Positions 56,251 through 64,000 of a stretch of DNA of 64,000 bases are shown one piece after another. Each line of letters begins with the position of its first letter. Position 1 is the first letter of the stretch. Both the position numbers and the translations under genes were made by a program. Origin of the DNA: Synergistaceae bacterium (GTDB taxonomy: Bacteria; Synergistota; Synergistia; Synergistales; Aminobacteriaceae); the NCBI GenBank assembly GCA_017540085.1, contig JAFYBQ010000037.1, positions 124,001-188,000 of the forward strand, in the 5' to 3' direction. Under the pieces are notes generated by a model. That model ran no database searches, was not told the origin of the DNA, and was given only the letters and a program-made list of their open reading frames with translations.

Positions 56251-56856
56251 ATGGATCCGGCAAAATATCCCTATATAGCAAGATATGACGTGTCCCAGGA
56301 TAACCGCATAAAGATAGCAACACACGCTAAGGCAACAATGTCCGCCGCCTATGTCAAAGATTTGTATGAGGAATTTGCATCATATCTCAGATCTGCGCTT
56401 GCTGAAGCGTTCTCGAACATGAAAGCATCACCCGGACGCATAGTAGGAGATCTATCCAAGCTGAATATGTCCCTGAAAGATATTCTTACTTACGCTCAGA
56501 GCGGCGATATTGTCGGTGAAGTCATTAACCTAATATTTCAGGGGCTGGAGAGCGAACGAAGTACCATAAAACTGATTGGGAAAGTTTGCGGCAGGCTAGG
56601 GCTTGAAGTCCGGCAGAATATCATTGAGGAAGCTGTATATTATCTCGAAATCAGGCACAAGCTAGTTCACGCTGACGGCTTTGCTGATGATAAATTCAAG
56701 GCGGAGCATAAAAAGCTGAAATACACCGCTGATTCGTATATTGACCTGACATACAGCACACTAACCGCAATGCGGCAGAAAGTCTCCGCGCTGGTTGAGG
56801 CGATAGACGATGAGGCAATCACAAAGCAAATATTAAGACCTCACACAGAACCGTAG
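56251..56856 (+). CDS. HEPN-like protein of unknown function
   Basis: A 201-residue, all-helical soluble protein. The C-terminal half contains VRQNIIEEAVYYLEIRHKLVHADG, in which RHKLVH fits the R-x4-H motif of HEPN ribonuclease-like domains used in toxin-antitoxin and defence systems. No antitoxin (MNT) gene adjoins it: xth lies upstream and gltX is convergent. The SD before the ATG is poor. The fold call rests on one motif and helical context, so it is tentative. Confidence 0.6.
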   Translation: MDPAKYPYIARYDVSQDNRIKIATHAKATMSAAYVKDLYEEFASYLRSALAEAFSNMKASPGRIVGDLSKLNMSLKDILTYAQSGDIVGEVINLIFQGLESERSTIKLIGKVCGRLGLEVRQNIIEEAVYYLEIRHKLVHADGFADDKFKAEHKKLKYTADSYIDLTYSTLTAMRQKVSALVEAIDDEAITKQILRPHTEP

Positions 56857-56898
56857 CAGAAAAAAATCCCCCCTCGTTCACTGCAAGGGGGGACTTCT
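56856..56898. terminator. Bidirectional terminator between HEPN-like gene and gltX
   Basis: TCCCCCCT (56857-56864) pairs with AGGGGGGA (56886-56893), with AAAAAA on one side and CTTCTTT on the other. Confidence 0.75.
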
Positions 56899-58233
56899 TT
56901 ATATCAGCCCGAAATATTCAAGCCTCTTCCGGCATTCCTCGCGTCCCATAAGTTCGGCGACCTCGAAAATTCCCGGGCTTACCTTCATTCCAGTCAGCGC
57001 AAAACGCAAAGGCATCGCGTAATCCTTCATCTTTGCCCCTTCATGACTCCCAATCCATGACCTTGCAGCCTCTTCAAGCTCTCCGGCCTTCCAGTTTTCA
57101 TGAGTGAGTATCTCAGACATAAACGGCTTCAGCTTCTCACGGTCAACGCCTTCCGCGCTCCATCTCGATTTCACAGGTTCAAACGACACAAAATAGTCGG
57201 CAAACTCTGACATCTCTTTTGCCGTGCGCCCCCTTCCGGCCATGAGCGTCAATGCGTCCTCAAGATATTTCACGCCCCTCTCAGCTTCGACAGCCTCAAC
57301 AGGGAGTCCCGCCTCAACCCAGAAAGGACGAACCATCGACAGCCTTACGGAAGGGGATAACGCCTTCAAGTGTTCCTGATTGATGTAGTTCAGCTTGTCG
57401 AAATCGAACACTGCCGCCTTTCTTGTTACCCGTGAAAGCTCGAACAGACTCGCCGCTTCATCTCTCGTGAAAATCTCTTTGTCGTCCCCCGCTGACCATC
57501 CCAATAACGCAAGGAAGTTGAACATTGAGTCAGGCATGTAGCCCATATCCCTGTACTCGTATATGCTTGTGGCTCCGTGCCGCTTGCTGAGTTTCTTTTT
57601 GTCGCGTCCCAAAATCATGGGAAGGTGCGCAAATTCGGGAACGTCCCAGCCTAACGCACGGTAAATCAAAATCTGCTTGGGCGTGTTCGAGATATGATCT
57701 TCCCCCCTGATTACGTGCGTGATATTCATGAGGTGATCGTCAACAACAACAGCATAGTTATACGTCGGCATTCCGTCGCTCTTAATGATTACTATGTCTT
57801 TGAGCTTGTCCGAGTCTTTCTCCCTGAGTCCGTCGCTCATAACGTCAATTTGTCCGTACACTATATCACGGAACGATATATCCTGCCCCGGCTCAACGCG
57901 GAAAATTATCGCGTCCCCGTCCCTGTACGCTTTGCCCATGTCAACAAGCTGATTAGCGTAGTCCCGGTAAATGCCGAGTCTCTCGGACTGTCTGTAAGGC
58001 CCGTAATCCCCGCCGATGTCAGGCCCCTCGTCCCAGTCAAGACCAAGCCAGACCATCCCGGACATGATTGTCTGCTCGTATTCTTTCGTTGAGCGGGCAA
58101 GGTCTGTATCCTCAATGCGGAGAATGAATTTCCCGTGATTGTGCCGCGCCCAGAGCCAATTGAACAGCGCAGTATGCCCCCCGCCTATGTGAAGCGCGCC
58201 TGTTGGACTCGGAGCGAATCTTACACGTACCAT
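56899..58233 (-). CDS. gltX: Glutamyl-tRNA synthetase
   Basis: Charges tRNA-Glu. The 444-residue class I enzyme starts VRVRFAPSPTGALHIGGGHTA (HIGH motif as HIGG), has RIEDTDLARSTKE, the KMSKS loop as KKLSKRHGATS and YINQEHLK. I chose ATG 58233, preceded by CACAGGGAGG; the frame extends to 58386 but that part overlaps rlmB and has no family character. TATAAT at 58274-58279 overlaps the rlmB stop codon. Confidence 0.96.
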   Translation of the reverse strand: MVRVRFAPSPTGALHIGGGHTALFNWLWARHNHGKFILRIEDTDLARSTKEYEQTIMSGMVWLGLDWDEGPDIGGDYGPYRQSERLGIYRDYANQLVDMGKAYRDGDAIIFRVEPGQDISFRDIVYGQIDVMSDGLREKDSDKLKDIVIIKSDGMPTYNYAVVVDDHLMNITHVIRGEDHISNTPKQILIYRALGWDVPEFAHLPMILGRDKKKLSKRHGATSIYEYRDMGYMPDSMFNFLALLGWSAGDDKEIFTRDEAASLFELSRVTRKAAVFDFDKLNYINQEHLKALSPSVRLSMVRPFWVEAGLPVEAVEAERGVKYLEDALTLMAGRGRTAKEMSEFADYFVSFEPVKSRWSAEGVDREKLKPFMSEILTHENWKAGELEEAARSWIGSHEGAKMKDYAMPLRFALTGMKVSPGIFEVAELMGREECRKRLEYFGLI

Positions 58234-58274
58234 AATTTTGCCTCCCTGTGTGAAATGTTTTGCTGACGTGAGAA

Positions 58275-59015
58275 TTATACCGCGTTCACTCTCGCCCACT
58301 CGAATATGCCCAAGGCCGCCGCAACGCTCGCATTCAGTGAGCTGACTCCCTCCTGCTTTATGGGAATCTTCCTGAGAATGTCGCATGTGTTACGCACAAG
58401 CCGCGAAAGCCCCTCGCCTTCAGCACCGACAACAAGCGCACAGCGTCCGGGCAAATTTTCCGCCCATAATGACTCGCCCGTGTTAGCGTCAAGCCCTACA
58501 GCCCAGAAATTTGACTCCTTGAAGCGTTCAATAGTCTGCGTGATGTTGCTGACGGGGATTAACGGAAGACGCAATGATGCTCCCGCGCTGGTCTTTATCA
58601 CGGTGTCATTCGGGACTGCGGATCTTCTTTTCGCGTAAACGACGCATGACGCTCCGCCCGCTTCCGCCGAACGTATCACCGCACCGAGGTTATGCGGGTC
58701 TTCTATGTGATCAAGTATCACGGCGAGGCAGGGTGATTTCGGGTCAACAGTCTTCAGGAAGTCTTCAAGCCCTAGGGTTTTGGCCTGAGTGAGACGGCAT
58801 ATTACGCCCTGATGTTTTTCCCCGCCTGAAAGTTTGTCGAGTGCTTCGGGTGCGGCTATCTGCCACGGAACATTAGCGGCTCTTGCCATGTCGAGAAGCT
58901 CATCGAGGAACGGAGGCCGGACATTGTTGGCGACAATGAGCTTGGCGCACCGGGACGGCGATTTTGTGAGGAGGTCTGTTACGGGTTTGCGCCCCCTGCA
59001 AATATCATCGGTCAT
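58275..59015 (-). CDS. rlmB: 23S rRNA 2'-O-ribose methyltransferase, RlmB/TrmH family
   Basis: SPOUT methyltransferase; RlmB modifies G2251 of 23S rRNA. The 246 residues have an N-terminal substrate-binding domain (CRGRKPVTDLLTKSP) and the SpoU core with the knot motifs: AVILDHIEDPHNLGAVIRSAEAGG, ALVVGAEGEGLSRLV and IKQEGVSSLNASVAAAL. TrmH-type tRNA methylases share this core, but the GxxxV...L N-terminus favours RlmB. TATAAT and TTTCACAC precede the ATG. Confidence 0.9.
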   Translation of the reverse strand: MTDDICRGRKPVTDLLTKSPSRCAKLIVANNVRPPFLDELLDMARAANVPWQIAAPEALDKLSGGEKHQGVICRLTQAKTLGLEDFLKTVDPKSPCLAVILDHIEDPHNLGAVIRSAEAGGASCVVYAKRRSAVPNDTVIKTSAGASLRLPLIPVSNITQTIERFKESNFWAVGLDANTGESLWAENLPGRCALVVGAEGEGLSRLVRNTCDILRKIPIKQEGVSSLNASVAAALGIFEWARVNAV

Positions 59016-59039
59016 GTTTTGCCTTCTTTCGTGTGAAAT

Positions 59040-59078
59040 TTTTTGTGAACGCTGAGATTATACGCTGTTGATATAATG
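59040..59078. promoter_or_regulatory. Divergent -10 boxes for rlmB and copA
   Basis: TATAAT on the minus strand (59057-59062) faces rlmB, and TATAAT on the plus strand (59072-59077) faces copA, ten bases apart, so the two promoters overlap and may compete. Confidence 0.5.
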
Positions 59079-59111
59079 CTCCCATCACACAAGAAAAGGC
59101 CGTGAATATTA

Positions 59112-61343
59112 ATGTCAGAGCAATATAACGTTACAGGCATGAGCTGCGCGGCATGTTCAGCCCGGGTAGAAAGAGCCGTCAAGAAAGTCCCGGGCGTAAC
59201 TTCCTGCGCCGTGAGCCTCCTCACTAACTCCATGACCGTTGAAGGCACTGCGGACTCCTCCGCCGTAATCGCCGCAGTCGAGAAAGCCGGGTACGGTGCC
59301 TCCCTGAAAGTCCCGGATGCCCCGCAGGTCTCACACTCACAGGAGGAAGACGCATTAGCAGACCGCGAGACTCCCGCCCTGAAACGCCGACTGATTTTTT
59401 CGCTGGCATTCCTAGCCGGGTTAATGTATTTCTCTATGGGACATATGCTGAATCTTCCCCTGCCGGAATTTTTTGCAGGCAATCATATAGCGCAGGGACT
59501 CGCTCAAATGATTCTCGCCGCAATAATCATGATCATCAACCAGAAATTTTTTGTGTCGGGATTCTCGTCTCTCCTTCACGCAGGGCCTAACATGGATACG
59601 CTTGTTGCTATGGGTTCGTTTGCGTCATTCTCGTGGAGCGTTTACGTTCTCTTCATGATGACAAAGGGCGGGGCGTTCTCGGTTCATGATTTCTACTTTG
59701 AATCAGCCGGAATGATTCTGACACTAATCACTGTCGGCAAAATGTTAGAGGCTCGCTCAAAGGGACGCACTACGGACGCGCTAAAGAGCCTCATGAAATT
59801 ATCACCCAAAACAGCAACGATACTTCACGGGGGAAAAGAACACGTTATCCCGGTCGAGCAGGTTACGAGGGGTATGATATTCATCGTCAAGCCCGGCGAG
59901 AATATCCCGGTTGACGGAATAATCACAGAGGGAAATACAGCCGTCAATGAGTCAGCCCTCACAGGAGAAAGCATACCCGCAGACAAAGCCCCCGGCGACT
60001 CAGTCTCAGCAGGAACGGTGAATCAGTCAGGCTACATTAAGTGCGAGGCAACAAGAGTCGGCCATGACACTACATTGTCGCAGATTATACGCATGGTGAG
60101 CGATGCCGCCGCCACAAAAGCACCCGTAGCAAAAATCGCCGATAAAGTCTGCGGTGTATTCGTCCCGTCAGTGATAGTGATTGCCGTGTGTGTCGTAATC
60201 GGATGGATTATCGCGGGAAAATCTTTCGGCGATGCTCTGTCTTACGGTATAGCAGTCCTCGTGATTAGCTGCCCCTGCGCGTTAGGGCTTGCGACTCCCG
60301 TTGCTGTTATGGTCGGGAACGGTGTCGGAGCGAAAAACGGTATACTCTTCAAGACAGCCTCAGCACTTGAGGAGACCGGGAAAATCACAGCCGCGGCACT
60401 CGACAAAACCGGGACAATCACAAGCGGTGAGCCTAAAGTTACAGACATATTCACGTGCGGGGATTTCCTAGAAGAAGAGTTAGTGAAGTTCGCATACTCC
60501 CTAGAGTCCAAAAGCGAGCACCCGTTAGCAAAAGCCGTAGTATCTTACGCAAAGGAAAAGGGCATAAACTTTCAGGAAGTCAGAAACTTTCAGGCACTCC
60601 CCGGAAACGGACTGACAGCGAGTCTCAATGACGGCTCAACACTCACAGGCGGAAGCGTGAAGTTTATCGGGGAAAAATTTTCGGTCAGCGAGAGACTTAC
60701 CCGCGAGGCTGAAAGATTTTCGGAGGCCGGGAAAACTCCGTTAATGTTCGTGAAGGGTGATGAGGTCATCGGGATTATAGCCGTTGCCGACACAATCAAG
60801 CCCGACAGCAAAGAGGCCGTGAAAGAATTGCAGGGAATGGGAATCCGAGTCGTAATGCTCACGGGCGACAATGAGCGCACAGCCAAAGCAGTCGGCCATG
60901 AAGCCGGAGTCGATGAGGTCATAGCGGGAGTCCTGCCTGATGGAAAAGAGTCCGTGATACGCGAATTGCAGAAGGCCGGACGTGTCGCAATGGTAGGGGA
61001 CGGAATTAATGACGCTCCCGCATTGACTCGCGCTGACATAGGAATAGCCATCGGCGCGGGGACTGACATAGCCATTGACGCGGCTGACGTTGTACTCATG
61101 AAAAGCTCGCTGAAGGATGTAGCCTCAGCCGTGAGACTCAGCCGGGCGACTCTGCGAAACATCCGGCAAAATCTCTTCTGGGCGTTCGTCTATAACGTAA
61201 TCGGGATTCCATTGGCGGCGGGTTTGTACGGATTGAAGTTAGATCCCATGTTCGGAGCGGCGGCAATGAGCCTGTCAAGTTTCTGTGTCGTAACAAACGC
61301 ATTGAGGCTGAATCTTTTTGACGTTCACGGAGGCCGGAAATGA
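59112..61343 (+). CDS. copA: Copper-exporting P-type ATPase
   Basis: Pumps Cu+ out of the cytosol. One N-terminal heavy-metal domain (GMSCAACSARVERAV, Cys12 and Cys15), about eight membrane helices, the ion-site CPC in VISCPCALGLATPVAVMVG, the phosphorylated Asp in ALDKTGTITSGEP, the TGES-type loop (SALTGESIPADK), and VAMVGDGINDAPAL. The 743 residues are typical of bacterial CopA with one HMA. No CopY/CueR regulator or chaperone adjoins. Overlaps the next gene by four bases. Confidence 0.94.
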   Translation: MSEQYNVTGMSCAACSARVERAVKKVPGVTSCAVSLLTNSMTVEGTADSSAVIAAVEKAGYGASLKVPDAPQVSHSQEEDALADRETPALKRRLIFSLAFLAGLMYFSMGHMLNLPLPEFFAGNHIAQGLAQMILAAIIMIINQKFFVSGFSSLLHAGPNMDTLVAMGSFASFSWSVYVLFMMTKGGAFSVHDFYFESAGMILTLITVGKMLEARSKGRTTDALKSLMKLSPKTATILHGGKEHVIPVEQVTRGMIFIVKPGENIPVDGIITEGNTAVNESALTGESIPADKAPGDSVSAGTVNQSGYIKCEATRVGHDTTLSQIIRMVSDAAATKAPVAKIADKVCGVFVPSVIVIAVCVVIGWIIAGKSFGDALSYGIAVLVISCPCALGLATPVAVMVGNGVGAKNGILFKTASALEETGKITAAALDKTGTITSGEPKVTDIFTCGDFLEEELVKFAYSLESKSEHPLAKAVVSYAKEKGINFQEVRNFQALPGNGLTASLNDGSTLTGGSVKFIGEKFSVSERLTREAERFSEAGKTPLMFVKGDEVIGIIAVADTIKPDSKEAVKELQGMGIRVVMLTGDNERTAKAVGHEAGVDEVIAGVLPDGKESVIRELQKAGRVAMVGDGINDAPALTRADIGIAIGAGTDIAIDAADVVLMKSSLKDVASAVRLSRATLRNIRQNLFWAFVYNVIGIPLAAGLYGLKLDPMFGAAAMSLSSFCVVTNALRLNLFDVHGGRK

Positions 61344-61753
61344 TTAGGCGCGTAATAGTGTGCGTGATTTTTCTGCTGACTGCTGAATGCGCGTGTGCTG
61401 ACGTTGAAGACTTCCGATATTTTTCGCTGAATGTCCCGGAAGGGTGGACGGCAAACGAGTCCGGCGATGTCGTGAGCGTGAATGCTGATGACCGCTCCGG
61501 CTCACTCACAATTACGGCGGGCAGTCCCCGCGGGGAATCGATTCACGGCCTTGCGCTGAAATTTTCGCGTGAGCTTCACGGCACTGACCCTGTGAGCGAT
61601 GACGATGGCGGATACAGTTTCGAGTTCAACAACGGAATCAGCCAGGCAACAATAGCGGGCGATGAGGATTTCTACATGCTCATTATCGGCACTGGCTTTG
61701 TCAACAACGCTGAGACACTCGGAGAAATTCTCAGCTCCCTTGAAATGAAGTAG
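61340..61753 (+). CDS. Small secreted protein of unknown function
   Basis: A 137-residue protein with signal peptide (about 1-20, IVCVIFLLTAECACA). The mature part, YFSLNVPEGWTANESGDVVSV then SLTITAGSPRG and a late YMLIIGTG, resembles small PsbP/DcrB-like beta-sandwich proteins found in many envelopes, with no known enzymatic role. It begins inside the copA stop (ATGA), so it is translationally coupled to copper export, which hints at but does not prove a role in metal stress. Confidence 0.7.
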   Translation: MIRRVIVCVIFLLTAECACADVEDFRYFSLNVPEGWTANESGDVVSVNADDRSGSLTITAGSPRGESIHGLALKFSRELHGTDPVSDDDGGYSFEFNNGISQATIAGDEDFYMLIIGTGFVNNAETLGEILSSLEMK

Positions 61754-61802
61754 CAAATAATATAATCTGTCTCCAAAACTCAAAGGAGGAAATATTACAG
61801 CA

Positions 61803-62693
61803 ATGAAGCAATTTATGTTAGGACTGCTAATCATCGCGCTGTCTGTCAGCATAGCAGGCTTATCACTCGCGGAGGAGTCTCAGAGCATCGGCCTTCATGG
61901 AGTCGGGAACGCCCGGGAGCTTGGCGGGTATTCAGTCTCAGGAGGCAGGACGGTCAAGCACGGAGTCTTTCTCCGCACAGCGGCTTTGCACGGGGCAACA
62001 AGCGCGGACATCAGCAGGCTTCAGGACGATTATCACCTTTCTGTTGTCGCAGATCTCCGGCTGACACTCGAAAGGAACGCCGCCCAGGATCCCGAAATTC
62101 CCGGCGCGAAAAATATTCATCTGCCAATCTTTGACGAGAAAGCCATGATGGAAATACAGCAGAAATATATCGAGGAGCATGGCGTGAAAATCAACCTGTC
62201 CGACAAAATAGAGACACTGAAACTCGCTGTCAATTCGGGAATCCTGACAGATCATTTATACATTGACCTTCTTTCAGGCTCTCAGGGAAAAGAAAGCTAC
62301 GGCAGAATGTTCCGGGAAATTCTAGCCCTCCCGGAAGGAAAATCATTCCTCTTCCACTGCACCCAGGGCAAAGACAGAACCGGGATTGCGGCTATGCTGA
62401 TTCTTTCGGCTCTCGGTGCTGACGAGGATACAATCATGGCCGATTACATGCTGACTAACGCATTCAACGCAAAACTGATTGCGGCTGAACGGGAAATGCT
62501 CACAGCCCGTGGCATAAGCGGAGATGATCTCGACAGATTCATGAAGGCTATGGACGAGGTTGACCCGCAGTATATGATTAACGCGCTGAACTGGCTGAAG
62601 GAAAATTATTCCTCCGTAACAGGCTACATCACAAAGGAACTCGGAGTAACTGAAGAACAGCTTGACACTCTGAGAGCAAGATTTCTCGAATAA
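61803..62693 (+). CDS. Secreted tyrosine/serine protein phosphatase (Y_phosphatase3 family)
   Basis: A 296-residue protein with N-terminal signal peptide (about 1-23). The mature part starts HGVGNARELGGYSVSGGRTVK, typical of the family, and contains the P-loop HCTQGKDRTGIAAM with catalytic Cys and Arg, preceded by VVADLRLTLER. Related enzymes such as MptpB and Listeria LipA act on phosphotyrosine or phosphoinositides. Export suggests extracytoplasmic targets. It has its own GGAGG about nine bases before the ATG. Confidence 0.9.
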   Translation: MKQFMLGLLIIALSVSIAGLSLAEESQSIGLHGVGNARELGGYSVSGGRTVKHGVFLRTAALHGATSADISRLQDDYHLSVVADLRLTLERNAAQDPEIPGAKNIHLPIFDEKAMMEIQQKYIEEHGVKINLSDKIETLKLAVNSGILTDHLYIDLLSGSQGKESYGRMFREILALPEGKSFLFHCTQGKDRTGIAAMLILSALGADEDTIMADYMLTNAFNAKLIAAEREMLTARGISGDDLDRFMKAMDEVDPQYMINALNWLKENYSSVTGYITKELGVTEEQLDTLRARFLE

Positions 62694-62706
62694 AGGAGCA
62701 GTAGCA

Positions 62707-63885
62707 ATGTCAGCAACAAAAACGTTATATCTTGAAGGCCGAATTGACTCCAACAACGCCGCCGAAACAGAAAAATCCCTCCTCACGTCAGCAGAAGAAT
62801 CCCCCGGCGCAGAAATCATCATTGACGCGGAAAAACTCACCTACATTTCCTCAGCCGGACTCCGAGTCCTAATGAAGCTCCGTAAACTCTCGCCGACTCC
62901 CCTGAAGATTCTTAACGCCTCGAATGATGTCTACAACATTATGGAGGTTACCGGGTTCACAGAGCTGTTTGATGTCCGCAAGAAGCTCCGGGAAATTTCG
63001 GTTGACGGCTGCGAGTTCATAGGCTCAGGCGGTTACGGGAAAGTTTACAGGCTCGACGCTGAGACTATCGCCAAAATCTACAACCCCGGACTCACACTCG
63101 AATTTGTCGAACGCGAGCGCAATATCTCACAGAAAGCCTTTCTCATGGGAGTCCCGACAGCAATATCATATGACGCTGTGAAATGCGGGGACTCTTTCGG
63201 CGTTGTCTATGAAATGCTTGACGCTGAGACAGTCGCGCAGATCATCAGCAGAGACCCGGCGAGAATCCCGGAATTGTGCCGGAAGAGCGCGGAACTCCTC
63301 AAGAGGCTTCACCAGATTGTCCCGGGCAAAGACTCAGGACTCCCAAGCCGAAAGCAGGAAGCATTAGCATGGCTCGACTCCGTGTCAGGCTCGCTGACAG
63401 ACGAGGAAGCCGGAAAGATTCGGGCGTTCATTGACAGCATTCCCGACAGAAATACATTCCTTCACGGCGACTTCAACTCGAAAAATATCATGGTGAGGGA
63501 CGGAGAATTTCAGCTAATCGACATAGGGGACGCGGCTATAGGCCACCCGGTTTTTGACGTTGTAGGACTCATGCTGGCGTATATTATCCTTCCCAAGACA
63601 CAGGTAGGAAGGTTTACCCCCGAACAGCGGCGCGGGCTTCTGGGATTCGATTTCGATTACGCCCCGGAAGTATGGCGGACAATGTGCGGTACATATTTTG
63701 GGCTTTCCTCACAGGCAGAAATTGACGCTCAGACACAGATTCTCATGCCCTGCTGCAACTTCATGATGTCATGGCACGGCTTCCGGCTTCTCGGAAATGA
63801 CCCGGAAATGATCGGCTCTCTCATAAAATCCGTCAAAGAACGCCTAATCCCCGCAATCGAAAACGCAGCACCCCTCAATTTCTGA
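62707..63885 (+). CDS. STAS domain fused to an APH/choline-kinase-like domain
   Basis: A 392-residue two-domain protein. Residues 1-100 form a STAS (anti-sigma-antagonist) domain with the phosphorylatable Ser in LTYISSAGLRVLMKL. From about 105 a protein-kinase-like fold follows: GSGGYGKVYRLDAETIAKIY, then LHGDFNSKNIMVRDGEF with catalytic Asp and LIDIGDAAIGHPVFDVVG with the metal Asp. This resembles the TIGR02172-type family. The fusion suggests self-phosphorylation or control of a sigma/anti-sigma switch, which is inference. It starts 13 bases after the phosphatase gene, so kinase and phosphatase are cotranscribed. Confidence 0.85.
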   Translation: MSATKTLYLEGRIDSNNAAETEKSLLTSAEESPGAEIIIDAEKLTYISSAGLRVLMKLRKLSPTPLKILNASNDVYNIMEVTGFTELFDVRKKLREISVDGCEFIGSGGYGKVYRLDAETIAKIYNPGLTLEFVERERNISQKAFLMGVPTAISYDAVKCGDSFGVVYEMLDAETVAQIISRDPARIPELCRKSAELLKRLHQIVPGKDSGLPSRKQEALAWLDSVSGSLTDEEAGKIRAFIDSIPDRNTFLHGDFNSKNIMVRDGEFQLIDIGDAAIGHPVFDVVGLMLAYIILPKTQVGRFTPEQRRGLLGFDFDYAPEVWRTMCGTYFGLSSQAEIDAQTQILMPCCNFMMSWHGFRLLGNDPEMIGSLIKSVKERLIPAIENAAPLNF

Positions 63886-63896
63886 GACACAAAAAA

Positions 63897-63936
63897 AGCG
63901 GTCAGCCCAAAAACGGAACTGGCCGCAAATCTTTTC
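63897..63936. terminator. Bidirectional terminator at the end of the STAS-kinase operon
   Basis: GCGGTCAG (63898-63905) pairs with CTGGCCGC (63919-63926), with A-rich and TCTTTT flanks. It serves the plus-strand operon and the convergent serpin gene. Confidence 0.75.
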
Positions 63937-63943
63937 CCCCAGT

Positions 63944-64000
63944 CTACATAAATGACTGGTAGCCCATGAACAATATCGCCCCGGTTGCATTGTCCGTGAT
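63944..64000 (-). CDS. C-terminal end of a serpin (rest outside window)
   Basis: The minus strand from the window edge reads ITDNATGAILFMGYQSFM then TAG (63944-63946). Asp-Asn/Lys-x-x-Gly-x-Ile-Leu-Phe-Met-Gly is the conserved C-terminal strand of serpin protease inhibitors. Only 18 residues are visible, so the reactive loop and completeness cannot be judged. Bacterial serpins in gut species often inhibit host or community proteases. Confidence 0.75.
   Translation of the reverse strand: MTDNATGAILFMGYQSFM

Noticed and set aside
60590-61162. 190-codon minus-strand ORF opposite copA
   Set aside because: Antisense shadow of a clearly real P-type ATPase gene.

Overview
The window reads as chromosome of a member of the Synergistota (Synergistaceae-like, probably a gut or rumen amino-acid-fermenting anaerobe). 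The strongest direct evidence is a secreted protein at 26321-27433 whose C-terminus has the Synergist-CTERM form: a Ser-rich linker, Gly-Cys, a hydrophobic helix and a basic tail. Supporting evidence is a selenoprotein glycine reductase operon (grdX-grdE-grdB) under a glycine riboswitch, a Na+/alanine-glycine symporter beside it, and a full-length pyruvate:ferredoxin oxidoreductase (nifJ). Genes are dense on both strands, often coupled by ATGA overlaps. I saw no rRNA, tRNA or CRISPR array.

Layout. 1-2440: 3' end of a serine acetyltransferase, then a type II restriction-modification pair. 2481-5386: polar amino-acid ABC transporter, whose binding protein appears circularly permuted, then folK. 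5497-9044: trehalose PTS (treB with fused EIIA) and treC. 9159-13707: a lipoprotein nucleosidase, a threonine-aldolase-like enzyme and valS. 13842-18662: DNA methyltransferase fragment, grdB (in-frame UGA), grdE, grdX, riboswitch, AGCS symporter. 18857-23891: dus operon, coaX, a Sel1-repeat gene apparently split by a stop codon, and a flavoprotein. 24317-27433: cell-envelope cluster (TolC-like, lytic transglycosylase lipoprotein, Synergist-CTERM protein). 27530-34362: cysS, an LplT-like MFS protein, a DpnII-type restriction-modification system, ymdB and rny. 34605-38249: PHP phosphatase, YdjM-like protein and znuBCA metal transporter. 38294-41552: cobU, an Mrr-like protein with altered active site, glf and a frameshifted LytTR response regulator. 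41611-45895: aldose epimerase, galT, GGDEF/EAL protein and PPC-domain protein. 46008-50556: nifJ followed by a phosphorylase-superfamily gene lying between two copies of the nifJ 3' end. 50765-53851: leader ORF and tandem acyl-CoA synthetases. 53885-64000: flippase, exonuclease III, HEPN-like protein, gltX, rlmB, copA, small secreted protein, secreted tyrosine phosphatase, STAS-kinase fusion and the C-terminal end of a serpin.

How it fits together. Energy metabolism centres on amino acids: amino-acid ABC uptake, glycine uptake by the symporter, glycine sensing by the riboswitch, the substrate-binding half of glycine reductase, and pyruvate oxidation by NifJ. A small sugar module (trehalose PTS, GalT, aldose epimerase) and surface-polysaccharide genes (Glf, flippase) accompany this. 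Defence-type genes are scattered: two R-M systems, a methyltransferase remnant, an Mrr-like protein, a HEPN-like protein and a phosphorylase cassette.

The items most worth following up are the permuted binding protein (4028-4825), the nifJ 3'-end duplication around the phosphorylase gene (46008-47001), the STAS-kinase fusion (62707-63885), the hairpin in front of the first restriction gene (511-549), and a recurrent TTTTCACA-plus-GGAGG leader upstream of many genes.
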